DNA from: Adiantum capillus-veneris | Lineage: Eukaryota; Streptophyta; Polypodiopsida; Polypodiales; Pteridaceae | Assembly: GCA_014529385.2 (NCBI GenBank) | Contig: CM043955.1 | Coordinates: 149,685,640-149,749,639, forward strand | DNA: 64,000 nucleotides | Reading direction: 5' to 3' | In this document: piece by piece, positions 12,701-22,745 of the stretch | Layout: each line of letters begins with the position of its first letter | How positions within the stretch are numbered: position 1 is the stretch's first letter | Translations under genes and position numbers: made by a program | Notes under the pieces: generated by a model | Told to the model about the DNA's origin: nothing | Seen by the model: only the letters and a program-made list of their open reading frames with translations | Databases searched by the model: none

Positions 12701-13247
12701 AACAACCCACCGTCCAAGCAGTATATGGTTCAAAATCTCAAAGGGGTCATCAACATGATGAAGGAGATCCCGAATCTCGCATGTCAGATGCTTGTGAAGA
12801 TTTCCAAGATGCTCAGTACCTGCATTACAGCTTTCAATGATATAGAAGCAGCAGAGCATCCCTGGCAAATCTTTGTTGAAGGCACGAGAGGCATTTGCTG
12901 GAATATGGAGATAGAAATCCCAAGTAGGAACGTCATCATAGGATTATATGCAAGAGTCATGTTCTTGCCCTCTCATTACATGTAGACCTTCAAGGAGGCA
13001 TTCATGACAGGCTTCTTTCGAAGTGGACTCCTCCATATTCAATCCCATGACAAAAGATCTACCAGCACGTCATATCGCCTATCAAAGTACTCTCAGCAAC
13101 AATCCTTTTAGAAAGCTGGCCACCAAAGTAGAGATTGAAGCAAGAGCACAGAAGTTCAGAAACCTCACTGCAACACTTGAGAGAAGACAGTAGACTACAC
13201 TCAAAGACGGATTGCACAAGGACGTGCAAAGAATAGGAAGGGGGGAA
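9736..13247 (+). pseudogene. Long unclassified retroelement ORF, unit 2 (broken)
   Basis: This is the sister of 3243-6770. The longest surviving piece is about 215 codons ending at 10378 and carries the NIFIGRFQAADGEIVKAT and LPPWGTDF segments in one frame together with the helical LISQHFKVQKPPRY segment. In unit 1 these are split between frames, so this copy shows they belong to one protein. The original ATG is gone because of a deletion just upstream. Later pieces at 10639-10990, 11679-11918 (coiled coil), 12417-12620 and 12641-12985 follow the order of unit 1. Multiple stops and frameshifts make it non-functional. Confidence 0.55.
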
Positions 13248-14146
13248 TGTTTGGTGGATACAAGCGGATGCACACTAAACCCTGTAAACACTCACTCAAT
13301 TTTTTGAAGGAAGTAGTGTAATTCAGCTTATAATGATTTGTAATTGTAATGTAATTTGACATACCCTCTCAACCTCTCTGAGTCTACACCCTTGTAAGTG
13401 GCCGAATGGGCATGGGAAAGCTCCCTTAACATTTAAGTCAAAACCCTTTAGTTTGGACTAAAAAGATATCATTATCTTGGAGGATTTTGAAAACATTCAC
13501 TGTGAGAGCTTCTTGCTGCTACAAATTGTAATCCTCTTTTCTCCTGGATTGGTAATCATAATTCATTTTTTAATAGCACATTGTGTTCCTTGTCTCTTGC
13601 TCTATAATCAAGTATAATTATTTTCAATTCTGTTGTGGTTTGCGATGCTTTTCTTGTGAGCTAAATGCATTGATTTGAAGGTTAAAATGGCTGTTTTTTT
13701 TATGTTTTGACCATGGATAATTGACCATGGATAAATGTTTCTATGCTTAAGGGGGACCTTTTTGAGTACTTTTGTTTCAGTTTTCTGCACATTTTTTGTG
13801 ATGGATTGTGATTTATGTACCTTCCCAGATGGTGACAAAACTTGTAGGATTGTGTCCCTAGGTGTTGTGATACATCTCCTTAAGTTTTGTTGCATTCCAA
13901 ATTCGTTTGGATGCTGAAAAGGCGCGATGACCCAGAGCGGTGAGATTGGATGCATATTGATTTTCCGACTAGAAAGTGGTTGATTTGCCTTTTTTGTAGA
14001 ATGAGTAGGCCTCTGAGTTCACTTTGGTGGGATCAATACTCTCATTAAGTCTTCGTGGCCCATCCTAAGTTGCTTCCTAGCATATTGACATTATGTTAGT
14101 ACAAAAGAGCTATGCTGCAGACATCTGTCGCAACGACCCGCTAACA
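13234..14146 (+). repeat. PPT and 3' LTR of tandem unit 2
   Basis: The PPT is at 13234-13247. The LTR runs from TGTTTGGTGG at 13248 to CGCTAACA at 14146 (899 bp) and carries the degenerate palindrome at 13799-13818. A minus-strand scrap of the same terminus lies at 55630-55820. Confidence 0.75.
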
Positions 14147-14858
14147 CTCACTACTGTTAAGACATGGGTCAATACCAAGTGAGTCAGTGGCTTATGGACT
14201 TCGATAGGTGCCCCATTTCTTTGGTATTGCAATACCCATGTGTTTGTGGCAGTGACAACCCGCTGAAAAGTCTAATCTCTACCATTGATTCATGTTAGGC
14301 ACGCTATCTCTCTTCTGCTCGCTGATGTTTAGAACAAAATATACATAATAGATCCGTTGATCTCACCTATGCTTCAGAACAACGGAGTTTTCTTTTTGGC
14401 TCTGTTGAGCTAGTTTAGCAAAGTCAATTTTGATCTAACGCGTTTTCTGGTCACTGCATACAATCAATCATGAGTTTCTTCTTGCCTTGTAAAAACCATG
14501 TTTTGGTGTAGTGATCATTGGAGTCTGTTGTTATTTGACCTTGAAGATAAGATTGTCTAGTATGGGAACTCCGGGCAAAGCAGGTTGTCTCATGGGTGTG
14601 TAAAAATGTAAGGCACATCTGGATACATTTGAAAGTAATATCTCATTGTAATGTGTTACTGACTCAAGTGGTTACGTATGTAGTGCCGCGAAAAAATTTG
14701 TATGTTGTGTAGAGCATGTTTTGTTAGAACATGATCTAGGGACTACCATCCGGCATGAACGGGTCATCGTGCCCACGCAAGTTGATGACTATAGTTGTGG
14801 CTAGAGGACGTGTTTGAATGCCTTGTTGCTCCTCAGTCAAACTTTGGATGTATCAAAC
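14147..14858. other. Unassigned stretch before spliced fragment
   Basis: I find no credible coding region here. A short imperfect inverted repeat (ATGGGTCAATACC and GGTATTGCAATACCC) lies near 14165-14235. The last 40 bases before 14859 could be the end of an exon, because they read open (ECLVAPQSNFGC) up to a good splice donor. Confidence 0.3.
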
Positions 14859-14949
14859 GTAAGTAATCTTTTCATTGTTTGTTTGCTGAAATGTTTGTAT
14901 TAAAAGAAGCAACATCTTTACTTACTTTCTTATTATCACGTTTCTACAG

Positions 14950-15444
14950 GAACTTCAATTACATAACTACACCCCCAATGATGTGCGAAATTTTTCTGTA
15001 ATGGCCATCCATCATATTATAATCTCCGTAAACAGACGTTCAAGAGAGGAAAGCAGGAGAGCTGAGCAGTTCGAACAGGCTCGCATTGACAAAATGATGC
15101 AGCGCTACCAGCAGACTCAAGACGAGGTTCAAAATATGCAAGAAGCAATCAATCAATATTATGTGAACACCACAGAAGTAAACGAATGGGCTACACGTCA
15201 ACGGAAAGAGCAAGAACAAAGGGAAGCTTCATAGGTGCAAGATGCATGGAAAGCCATGGAAGAGGCCCATGATTTTGAACGACATGAAAGGATGTCCGAG
15301 ACCAGCGTCCCCCGAGGGAGAAGGAGCACCAACCGGGGAAGAGGGCAGGGGAGCAATGGCAGCAATCGAGGGAGAGGGCAGGGGACCAGTGGCACCAATC
15401 GAGGGAGAGGACAGGGGAGCAGTAGCAGGGGAAGGGAGCAATAA
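14950..15444 (+). pseudogene. Spliced-looking fragment with coiled coil and RGRGQG repeats
   Basis: A GT-AG intron can be read from AAACGTAAGT (donor at 14859) to a pyrimidine-rich tract and CTACAG (acceptor at 14948-14949). The frame after the acceptor is open from 14950 to 15444 except for one TAG at 15232-15234. The first part is charged and helical with repeated Q/E/R, likely a coiled coil (15040-15230). The part after the TAG ends in a basic tail with three NRGRGQG-type repeats, reminiscent of RGG nucleic-acid-binding tails. An in-frame ATG is at 15001. I do not recognise the family; it could be the 3' end of a plant gene or of a DNA-transposon accessory gene. The in-frame stop suggests decay, although readthrough cannot be excluded. 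Confidence 0.4.
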
Positions 15445-15646
15445 CTACCTCTCTTTGTATACATTTTGATAGAAACAACACAATTTGTAAAGTTTTGAGA
15501 CAATGAAAAGTGCACATTTTTTTAACATTGTTTGAGCGGCACAAAATGTCTTTGTATTAATCATTTTGAAGAGTACATCATGGTTTGCTTGTGGTCAAAG
15601 CTCATTGCGTGCACAATGTATGTGACCTAGCTTCCGGTGGAAACAA

Positions 15647-16035
15647 TTAAGTGAAGTGTATTTGAGAGCGACTCCTTGCACAATGTTGTTTTCTCCTTGT
15701 GTCTTGGAATCTGAGAAGAAGAAAGATTCTATGTCTGAATGTATTAAAGACAATCAAAATCCATCCATGTAGTAAGCACCTTTCCATTGTTGAGACTGAA
15801 TGCATACACTTCCGGCAAAATTCATCCATATAGTAAGCACCTTTCCATTGTTGAGACTTAATGCATACACTTCCGACAAAAGTAGAAGTTCTTCGAGTGT
15901 AAGATCTACCCTGAGTTGTGCAAGAGTTGTGCTTGACATTGTCTCCATCACAGTAAGTAGGTTGTCTCAAAAGTAGACTCCATTGATAAAGGTTTGTTCT
16001 CAGAGATAGACTCTCTATCTTGGTCGAGTGGAATA
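15647..16035 (-). other. Coding-like minus-strand fragment beside Copia-1
   Basis: The minus strand is open across this stretch in two frames. One reads STTLAQLRVDLTLEELLLL and SEVYALSLNNGKVL, which looks like real protein, but I do not recognise it. Part of the reading is doubled by the 61-bp tandem repeat at 15761-15881. Copia-1 is inserted at its right edge, and similar minus-strand coding-like sequence continues beyond the element at 21463-22260, so the two may once have been one gene. Confidence 0.25.
15761..15881. repeat. 61-bp tandem repeat, two copies
   Basis: Units 15761-15820 and 15822-15881 share CATCCAT(A/G)TAGTAAGCACC and run at a period of 61 bp with about four differences. Confidence 0.8.
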
Positions 16036-16261
16036 TATTACCATATACATGTGGTAGTGATGTGTGTGAACACACTAGGACCGCCGCGGCATTTTTTCCC
16101 TCTTTAGGAGTTTTTTTCCCCCGTGCATTGTATATACGCCCATCACTCTAGGGCTATCTATCTTTCCATTGCACACTAAGTAACACACTCTCTATTGTGT
16201 GCCTTGAGCTTCCTTCGTCTTCCCAAGCTGTGTGTGTTTCTCTGCAACCCTAATTCCAACA
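16036..16261 (+). repeat. Copia-1 5' LTR
   Basis: Starts TATTACCATATACATG (the 3' LTR has TGTTACC) and ends AATTCCAACA. It contains the T- and C-rich block TTTTTTCCCTCTTTAGG and a GTATATAC segment that may serve as the promoter region. Confidence 0.93.
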
Positions 16262-16263
16262 AT

Positions 16264-16275
16264 TGGTATCAGAGC
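16264..16275 (+). other. Copia-1 primer-binding site
   Basis: TGGTATCAGAGC, two bases after the 5' LTR, is complementary to the 3' end of plant initiator-methionine tRNA, the usual primer of plant copia elements. Confidence 0.92.
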
Positions 16276-16595
16276 AGGTTGCGTCCTCCCGACCTTAGTC
16301 GCCAGCTGCTCCAGTACACGCCTGCTCACTTTCTCCAATTTCAGTGATCTTTGGCGAGCGTTCGCAGGTCGACAAATATTTCGGAGTCGCTCGTAGAGCT
16401 CATTTCGGCCTCCGTTTCCACTACAGGAAGTACTGCATAGGCTATTTTGTCATTTTGTGCAAAATTTTCGTCAGTACCGTTTTCTGCATTACAGGTGCCT
16501 TATAGTCTTCTACGGTTTGTGCTATATAGCACGTGTTGTTCCCGTGCCGTTTCTCCTATTTTTGGGCAGTTTTCACATCAGGTGTAGTATTTAGC

Positions 16596-17496
16596 ATGGC
16601 TGACAACAACAACACAGATGTGTTCAACATGTTTGCTGCTGAGGACAGGTTGGATGGGGACAACTACCCTATGTGGGATAATATGATGCAACATGTTCTT
16701 GTGTCAAAGGGCGTTTGGAACATTGTGCAGGGCATTGATGTACGTCCTGGTTCTGAGGATGTAGGCGATGTTGAGGATGTTGCATGTCTTGCTGCAAGGA
16801 TTGCTGTTATTAGAGTTGTTTTGCCTACAGCAGAAACAGCTCGTTGGGATGTAAAGTATACGCAGGCTCATGCATTGTTTGCGTTGTCTGTGAAGCTCAC
16901 CATTGTTCCTCACATGCGTTCAGCAAAATCTGCAAAACAAGCTTGGGATACTCTAGCAAGTCTTTATGCAAGTCGTAATGAGGCTAAAATTTCTTTGCTG
17001 CGTAAAGAGCTGGAGTAGAAGATTATGCATGAGAAAGATGATATAGACACTTTCCTTGCTACTGTCAAGGATAACAATCAGCAGCTTATTTCTGCAGGTG
17101 AAGTCATTTCAGACAGTTCCCTTGTGCAGACTGTTCTTGATGCCTTACCAGATTCTTACCAGACTTTTGCTAGTACTTGGAGACTTATGACCCAAGGAAA
17201 TCCAGAAGTTGTCAAGTTTCATGCATTATGCACATTGTTGTTGCAAGAGTCACTTTTCAGAAAAAACAAGACTAGACAACGTGCAATTGAACAGGCTTTT
17301 ACTTCTTCTCAAAGCAAGGGTGGTAACAGCAATGCAGCCACTTCTTATGGTTCTGCTACAAGTGGCAAAACTTCTGTTCCTAATGCTTCTGCTGGTAGCA
17401 CTTCGTCGGGAAATTCTGGTGATAAGGGCAAAAAGAAGATGCGTTCCCATTATTGTAAAGCTAATGATCACTTGCTCAAGTCGTGTCCTAAGTTGA
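16596..17496 (+). pseudogene. Copia-1 gag region with an in-frame TAG
   Basis: The Gag capsid precursor starts at the ATG at 16596 (MADNNNTDVF). It reads LDGDNYPMW near residue 20, a typical copia Gag N-terminus, and is open to a TAG at 17016-17018, then resumes in the same frame. The zinc knuckle near 17444-17487 should be C-x2-C-x4-H-x4-C, but the first Cys is Ser here (RSHYCKANDH), while Copia-2 keeps the Cys. Gag would form cytoplasmic virus-like particles and bind element RNA. The same TAG occurs at the same codon in Copia-2. Confidence 0.85.
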
Positions 17497-19087
17497 AGGC
17501 CAAAGAGGCTAAGAAGAAAGAGGGTGGTTCCACTGTAAAAGCTGGTTCCACTACAAATGCAGCCATTGTTGAGTCTTCTGTGAAAGGAGATTGTGATGCT
17601 GATGTTGATGTAGAATGGGCTTTTAGCGCAGAGTGCACTTACAATCATGCTGTCCATGATGCATGCTTGTCAGTTGCAGCATATTCACATGTGTGGTATT
17701 TCGATAGTGGTGCTACAAAGCGCATTACCTCACATCTTGATTTGTTTACCTCTCTCGAGTCTATCCCTCATGGGAATTCAGTCACTTGTGCCAACAATGC
17801 CTCTTATCTAGTTCAAGGAGTTGGAAAGATTGTGCTTACTGCTGCTAATGGTAGTTCCTTCACACTTGTTGATGCACTTTATGTACATGGGATCAAGATG
17901 AATCTCTTGTCTGTATACGCACTTTCTAGACTTGGACTTGTAGTCAAATTTGTGGATGGCAGATATACAGTTCATGATCTCAGTTTTGGTGATGAAATTG
18001 TTGCATCTGGCTTTTTGTGCCGTGGACTCTATAAGCTCACTTTGTATGACAAGTGTGGACAAAATTTTGCAAATGCTGTTGTAGATTCAAGGGCTATTTC
18101 AGATGCAAAACTTTGGCATGCACGTTTTGGTCATCTGAATTTTGCCAGTTTGCTGCGTTTGCAAAAATCTGATATGGTTGCTTCTTTGCCGCCTCTTGAA
18201 GCACCTGTCAAACATGTTTGTGAAGGCTGTATTTTGGGTAAGATGCAGCGTTCTAAGTTTCCAAAGGATGGTTCAGTTCGGGCCACATGCATGTTGCAGC
18301 TTGTGCATAGTGATGTTTGTGGGCCCATGCAAACTTCGTCCTTGGGCAATTACCTGTACTGCGTGACTTTCATTGATGATTACTCCAGGCATGCATGGGT
18401 ATTTTCGCTTAAAGCGAAGTCCGAAGTTTTTATGTGCTTCAAACAATTTCTGGCTATGGCTGAAAATGTCTCGAAATGTACTATGGGCACCCTCCGTTCC
18501 GATCGAGGGGGGGAGTATATGTCTCATGAATTTAATGCATTTCTGGCTGGTCGTGGGATAAAACACCAATGTACAGTGCCTTATACACCTCAGCAAAATG
18601 GTGTTGCTCAGAGGAAAAACAGGTCACTGACGGAAATGGCACGATGCATGGTCAAAAGTCAAGCTTTGTCGCATTCTTTTTGGCTTGAGGCCATCATGTG
18701 TGCCACTTATGTACTTAACAGGTGTCCTACGAAAGCCTTGCAGTCTATTACTCCATATGAAGCATGGCATGATAGAAAGCCTGCTATTGAAAACATGCGT
18801 GTTTTTGGCTATTTGGCATATGCTTTGGTGCCACAAACACAGCGCAGAAAATTGGATGATAAGGCTATCAAATGTTTTTTTTTTGTTACAGTGCTGAAAG
18901 CAAAGGTTACACGTTGTATCATCCGCAAACAAAACGTATTTTGGTTTCACGGGATGTAGTGTTTGTGGAAGATTCTGTTCAGCCCTTGCTGTCATGTACT
19001 AGAGACAGTAATATAAGCTCACAGGACATTTATGACACTTTGTTGCCTCTTTTTAGTGGTGGAAATACAAATGTAATTTCCAATTAG
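17497..19087 (+). pseudogene. Copia-1 protease and integrase region
   Basis: The frame continues from gag. The protease active site is FDSGAT near 17700-17717. The GAG-pre-integrase zinc-binding domain begins LWHARFGHL near 18110 and has the HHCC pattern ending CEGCILGK. The integrase core has LVHSDVCGP near 18298 and SDRGGEY near 18500, but the catalytic Glu of NGVAERKN is Gln here (CAG at 18609-18611). A T run of 10 (18875-18884; 11 in Copia-2) shifts the frame, and a TAG at 19085-19087 follows. The integrase would therefore be catalytically dead and truncated. Confidence 0.88.
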
Positions 19088-19102
19088 GCAAATGTACAGC
19101 CT

Positions 19103-20986
19103 ATGGGGGTTTCTGAAATTGTTACAGATCAGCCTATTACTGATGCAGATGTACATGATGTACTTGATGAGGAAAGGGTTGAAAATGAGCAGGCTAGAGG
19201 TATGCCAAAATGGCTGGTGCACACTTTACGTGACAATAAATTGGATGCACCTTTGTCTAGTCGTACTCGTTCAAGCTCTCGCCATGCATCTTATGCATCA
19301 GATTGTTATGCTTTGGCTGTGACTAGCTTACATGATGTTGAGGAGCCTTTGTCGTTTGATGAAACACAGAATTCAGAAAATTGGATGGCTGCCATGCAAT
19401 CAGATATGATGCACTTATAGAAAATGACACATGGACTTTATGTGATTTGCCTCCTGGCAAAAAGTCCATTGTTACAAAGTGGGTTTACAAGTTGAAACGC
19501 AAGCCAGATGGTGAGATCGATCGCCATAAGGCTCGAATTGTTGCAAAGGGTTATGCACAGTAAAAAGGCATAGCTTATGAAGAGACTTTTGCTCCCACTT
19601 GTCGTGTGACTACTGTACATTTTCTATGTGCATTGGCAGCTCATTTTGGTTGGGATGTACATCAATCATACATTGTTACTGCTTTCTTGAATGGTGACAT
19701 ATTTGAGAAAGTTTATGTAACGCAGCCTCGTGGTTTTGTCATAAAACGACAAGAGGACAAAGTGTCCAGATGTAAGAAAGCTTTGTATGGGTTGAAGCAA
19801 TCTTCTCATGCTTGGTATGAGAAATCTAACACTCATTTGGTTAAACGAGGCTTTCGTAACAGTCCAACAGAAAGCACATTATATGTAAAGCGTGAGGGTG
19901 ATGTACTTCGTGGTTCATTATGTCAATGATTTGCTGATCACTGGACCAAATGAGAGACATATTGCTGAATTTACGGCTGATTTTAATGCTACTTTCAAGA
20001 TGAAAGATTTGGGGTTGTTGCATCATTACTTGGGTATACAGTTTAAGCAGTGTGATGGTGGTATTGCCTTGTGTCAGAAAAGTTACATAGAGACATTGCT
20101 ATGTAAGTTTGGACTTGAGAATTGCAAACCTATTGTCACTCCCATGGAAACAAGTTTGAAGTTGAGTCTACATGATGCTGGCGATCCTGCTAATGTCACT
20201 CTTTACCAAACTGTTGTTGGCTGCCTCATTTATGTATGCAACACGAGGCTAGATATTCAGTTTGCAGTCTCACAGGTCAGCAGATTCATGCATAGCCCAG
20301 GGTCTAAGCATTGGCAGGCTGTCAAGAGGATTTTTTGCTACCTTAGTGGCACAGTACACCCTTGCTTGTTTTATCCCAAGGGGGGATCATTGGCTACTTA
20401 CATGCTTTTTCAGGCTCAGATTGGGCTGGTTGTTTTGACACACGAGTGTCCACAAGTGGTTTTTGTTTCATGCTTGGTAGTTCATGTATATCATGGTTGA
20501 GCAAGAAGCAACCTAATGTGGCCACTTCGAGTTGTGAGGCTGAGTACAGGGCAGTCTTCATAGCTACGGTTGAGTGTGTATGGCTCAGACGCCTTATGGA
20601 TGATTTGGGTGTTGGACAAGAACCAACCTACTGTGGCCACTTCGAGTTGTGAGGCTGAGTACAGGGCAGTCTTCACAGCTACAGTTGAGTGTGTATGGCT
20701 CAGACGCCTTATGGATGATTTGGGTGTTGGACAGGACACTGCCAACACTATCTACATTGACAGTCAGAGCGCATTGGCAGTTGCGAGGAACCCAGCTTTT
20801 CATGCTCGCACAAAGCAAATTGAGGTGCATTACCACTATGTCAGGGAGAGGCTCTCAGCAGGAGAGATCAGCTTGGCTTATGGGCCAACACAGGACAACC
20901 TTGCAGATCTTTTCACAAAGGCATTGTCTCGTGAGACGCTTGAAGCTTTCGGCAAAGCTTTGGGCTTACTCCCCTTTGTGGATTGA
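19103..20986 (+). pseudogene. Copia-1 reverse transcriptase and RNase H region
   Basis: The remaining pol is broken into frames at 19103-19420, 19381-19563, 19606-19929, 19892-20500 and 20570-20986. RT motifs include WVYKLK, KARIVAKGYAQ, ETFAPTC and ALYGLKQ. The YVDD catalytic box reads YVND (Asn codon at 19925-19927). RNase H has SGSDWAGC-type and CEAEYRA motifs, but a 115-bp tandem duplication (20509-20738) shifts the frame. The C-terminus ends LADLFTKAL...LLPFVD, as in copia elements. A 1-bp deletion near 19400 and a TAA at 19564 add further breaks. This copy could not encode active RT. Confidence 0.88.
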
Positions 20987-21047
20987 TCATGTCCTCAGGG
21001 CATGGCAGTTCCCTTTCCTCATGTGCCATCTCTCGTTCACCGCATCA

Positions 21048-21288
21048 CTCCAGGGGGGATTTGTTACCATATACATGTGGTAGTGATGTGTGTGAACACA
21101 ATAGGACCGCCGGGGCATTTTTTCCCTCTTTAGGAGTTTTTTTCCCCCGTTCATTGTATACATGCCCATCACTCTAAGGCTATCTATCTTTCCATTGCAC
21201 ACTAAGTAACACACTCTCTATTGTGTGCCTTGAGCTTCCTTTGTCTTCTCCAAGCTGTGTGTGTTTCTCTGCAACCCTAATTCCAACA
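21048..21288 (+). repeat. Copia-1 PPT and 3' LTR
   Basis: The purine tract CCAGGGGGGATT ends at 21061. The LTR runs 21062-21288 (TGTTACC to CCAACA) and is followed by the GAATA target duplicate. Confidence 0.93.
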
Positions 21289-21462
21289 GAATAAGCTACC
21301 CACTTAGAAGATAATATCTAAAATAATAAAACGACACTATGAAACTTTGAGAGCTTATAATAAACTTGCAAATTATGGATTTCTTTTGCAAAATACAATT
21401 TTTCCCTTTGATTGTTTCCTATCCAAATTATCATCTAAAAAGTCCAAATAGCTCTCAGATTT

Positions 21463-22260
21463 TCATATGAACATTGTTGCGGTAGTTTTTATTTGCTCAT
21501 CGAAGAAGAAATCTACAAACACTTCAAGAGGCATAAATAGTGCGAGTTGAACTATTTTTGTGGCAATTGAATACTTGAGGGACTTTTGTATATCCTGAAA
21601 CAACCTATTCCTAAAGCTTTCACTAGTTTGCAAAGCTGGCAAAGACCAATCCTTGTTGTCAAAGGATGGAAGTGGCAAAGGAGTTACCCAACCCGAACCA
21701 AAGGAAGTTCTCGGTTCCAAATATGACATATCATAAAAGAATATTCCACTATCTGCAAGTTCCTTGTGTCGTCTTCCTCGGTACATTTGCTCACCAATAA
21801 ATGCATGGAAAGCATCAAAAATCCCAACTATGCTCTCAACTGGTTGCCAATCCATCCTATTTGGTGGATAAATATCTAGAACATACCAAAGATGAAATCC
21901 ACCACTTAACCTTTGAATATAATCATGCACTAAGTGAGATGCTCAAAATAACTTACAGTTGGGTCGATGCCGTGGAAAACTTGGAGGAGATGTTTGCAAC
22001 CTTAAATCTGCATGCTGAAAAGCATGTTGTATGAGGACCTCTTTCACCCGCTTGCTTTGTGCACACACTTTAAACTCTTTAACTTGTCCCTTGAAAGCCT
22101 CCACAAAATCATTGCATTGCCTCCTCTTCCTCCTCTAGTTTGCATTAGTACTCAACTTTCGATAATTATTCGAGATGGTATCCATGCTTGATCATCTGAA
22201 GTATAACTATTAAAAATGCTAATAGAGTCAATGGTAGTGCTAGGCCTTTGAGAAGTATTC
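21463..22260 (-). pseudogene. Unrecognised minus-strand spliced-looking coding fragment
   Basis: On the minus strand, an ATG near 22256 opens NTSQRPSTTIDSISIFN. After a frameshift a charged stretch (DFVEAFKGQVKEFK) runs to a splice donor, CAACTGTAAGT, near 21955. Beyond it, a 155-codon frame (21930-21463) reads DIYPPNRMDWQPVES, MYRGRRHKELADSG and FFYDMSYLEPR. The residue composition looks like real protein, but I do not recognise the family and will not assign a function. A host pseudogene or a transposon-captured gene fragment are both possible. Copia-1 lies directly downstream and may have interrupted it. Confidence 0.35.
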
Positions 22261-22745
22261 ATGGTGTGCACTAGAATACACAGAAAAATTAGCGTAAATA
22301 TGAAAAAGGGAAGAAATTTTTGAGAGGGAAGTAGGGCTACTCAAAGTAATATTTGGGCGGGAACATAGATACTAGAGTCTTCAACTGAAGTTATGAAATT
22401 CGTCGGTATAGAGTTAGTACAACTTATGGCATTTATGCTTTGAAAGAGTGAAATTGTACAATTTGATGAACAAAAATAATATTTTCTCCTTTTTTTCTAC
22501 AAGAGCTGGCCTCCAAAATGTTGATTCTCAACTTAACGTAAGCCTCTTCCTCATTGGTTGAGCGCCGTTCTCTCTCTAGAACTGAAAGGCCCAAAAGTGA
22601 GTCCAACTTTCTCATAATGTATGCTCTAGCACTTGGCACAACCTAACACTAATTTTCATATCTCTAACCCTAACCTTAACAACATGGTGAAGCTTAGGCT
22701 ATATCCTCCATAGCCAAACTTTCACCTTAAATCTTGGAGAGCGAC

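Larger units (their letters stand above)
7663..14146 (+). repeat. Tandem retroelement unit 2
   Basis: This is the second head-to-tail copy. Its first bases, TACGACTATGCATAG, match 849 onward, and it begins exactly where the LTR of unit 1 ends. It has lost about 180 bp around the left LTR scrap and about 75 bp covering the ORF start. An alternative reading is one complete element with LTRs at 6771-7662 and 13248-14146. However, a PPT precedes both LTRs and the outer flanks show no target-site duplication. Confidence 0.7.
16036..21288 (+). mobile_element. Copia-1, Ty1/copia LTR retrotransposon (inactivated)
   Basis: This is a 5253-bp element bounded by 226/227-bp LTRs (16036-16261 and 21062-21288) and flanked by a perfect 5-bp target duplication GAATA (16031-16035 and 21289-21293). 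Order: LTR, PBS, gag, protease, integrase, RT, RNase H, PPT, LTR, the Ty1/copia order. The LTRs differ at roughly nine sites by eye, including the first dinucleotide (TA in place of TG in the left LTR). It is closely related to Copia-2 at 32499-37641, which serves as an alignment guide to its frameshifts. Confidence 0.95.

Noticed and set aside
6771-14146. A single complete LTR element using LTRs at 6771-7662 and 13248-14146
   Set aside because: Not fully excluded, but the left LTR has its own PPT, no PBS is evident at 7663, and flanking 5-mers do not match.
17250-17657. Long minus-strand frames antisense to copia gag and pol
   Set aside because: They mirror the coding frame in both copies and change with every plus-strand indel; shadows of the sense gene.
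22660-22680. CTAACCCTAACC-like repeats, also near 26393-26410, resembling telomere sequence
   Set aside because: Only two or three units, lying inside a longer direct repeat; not an array and not the usual plant TTTAGGG unit.
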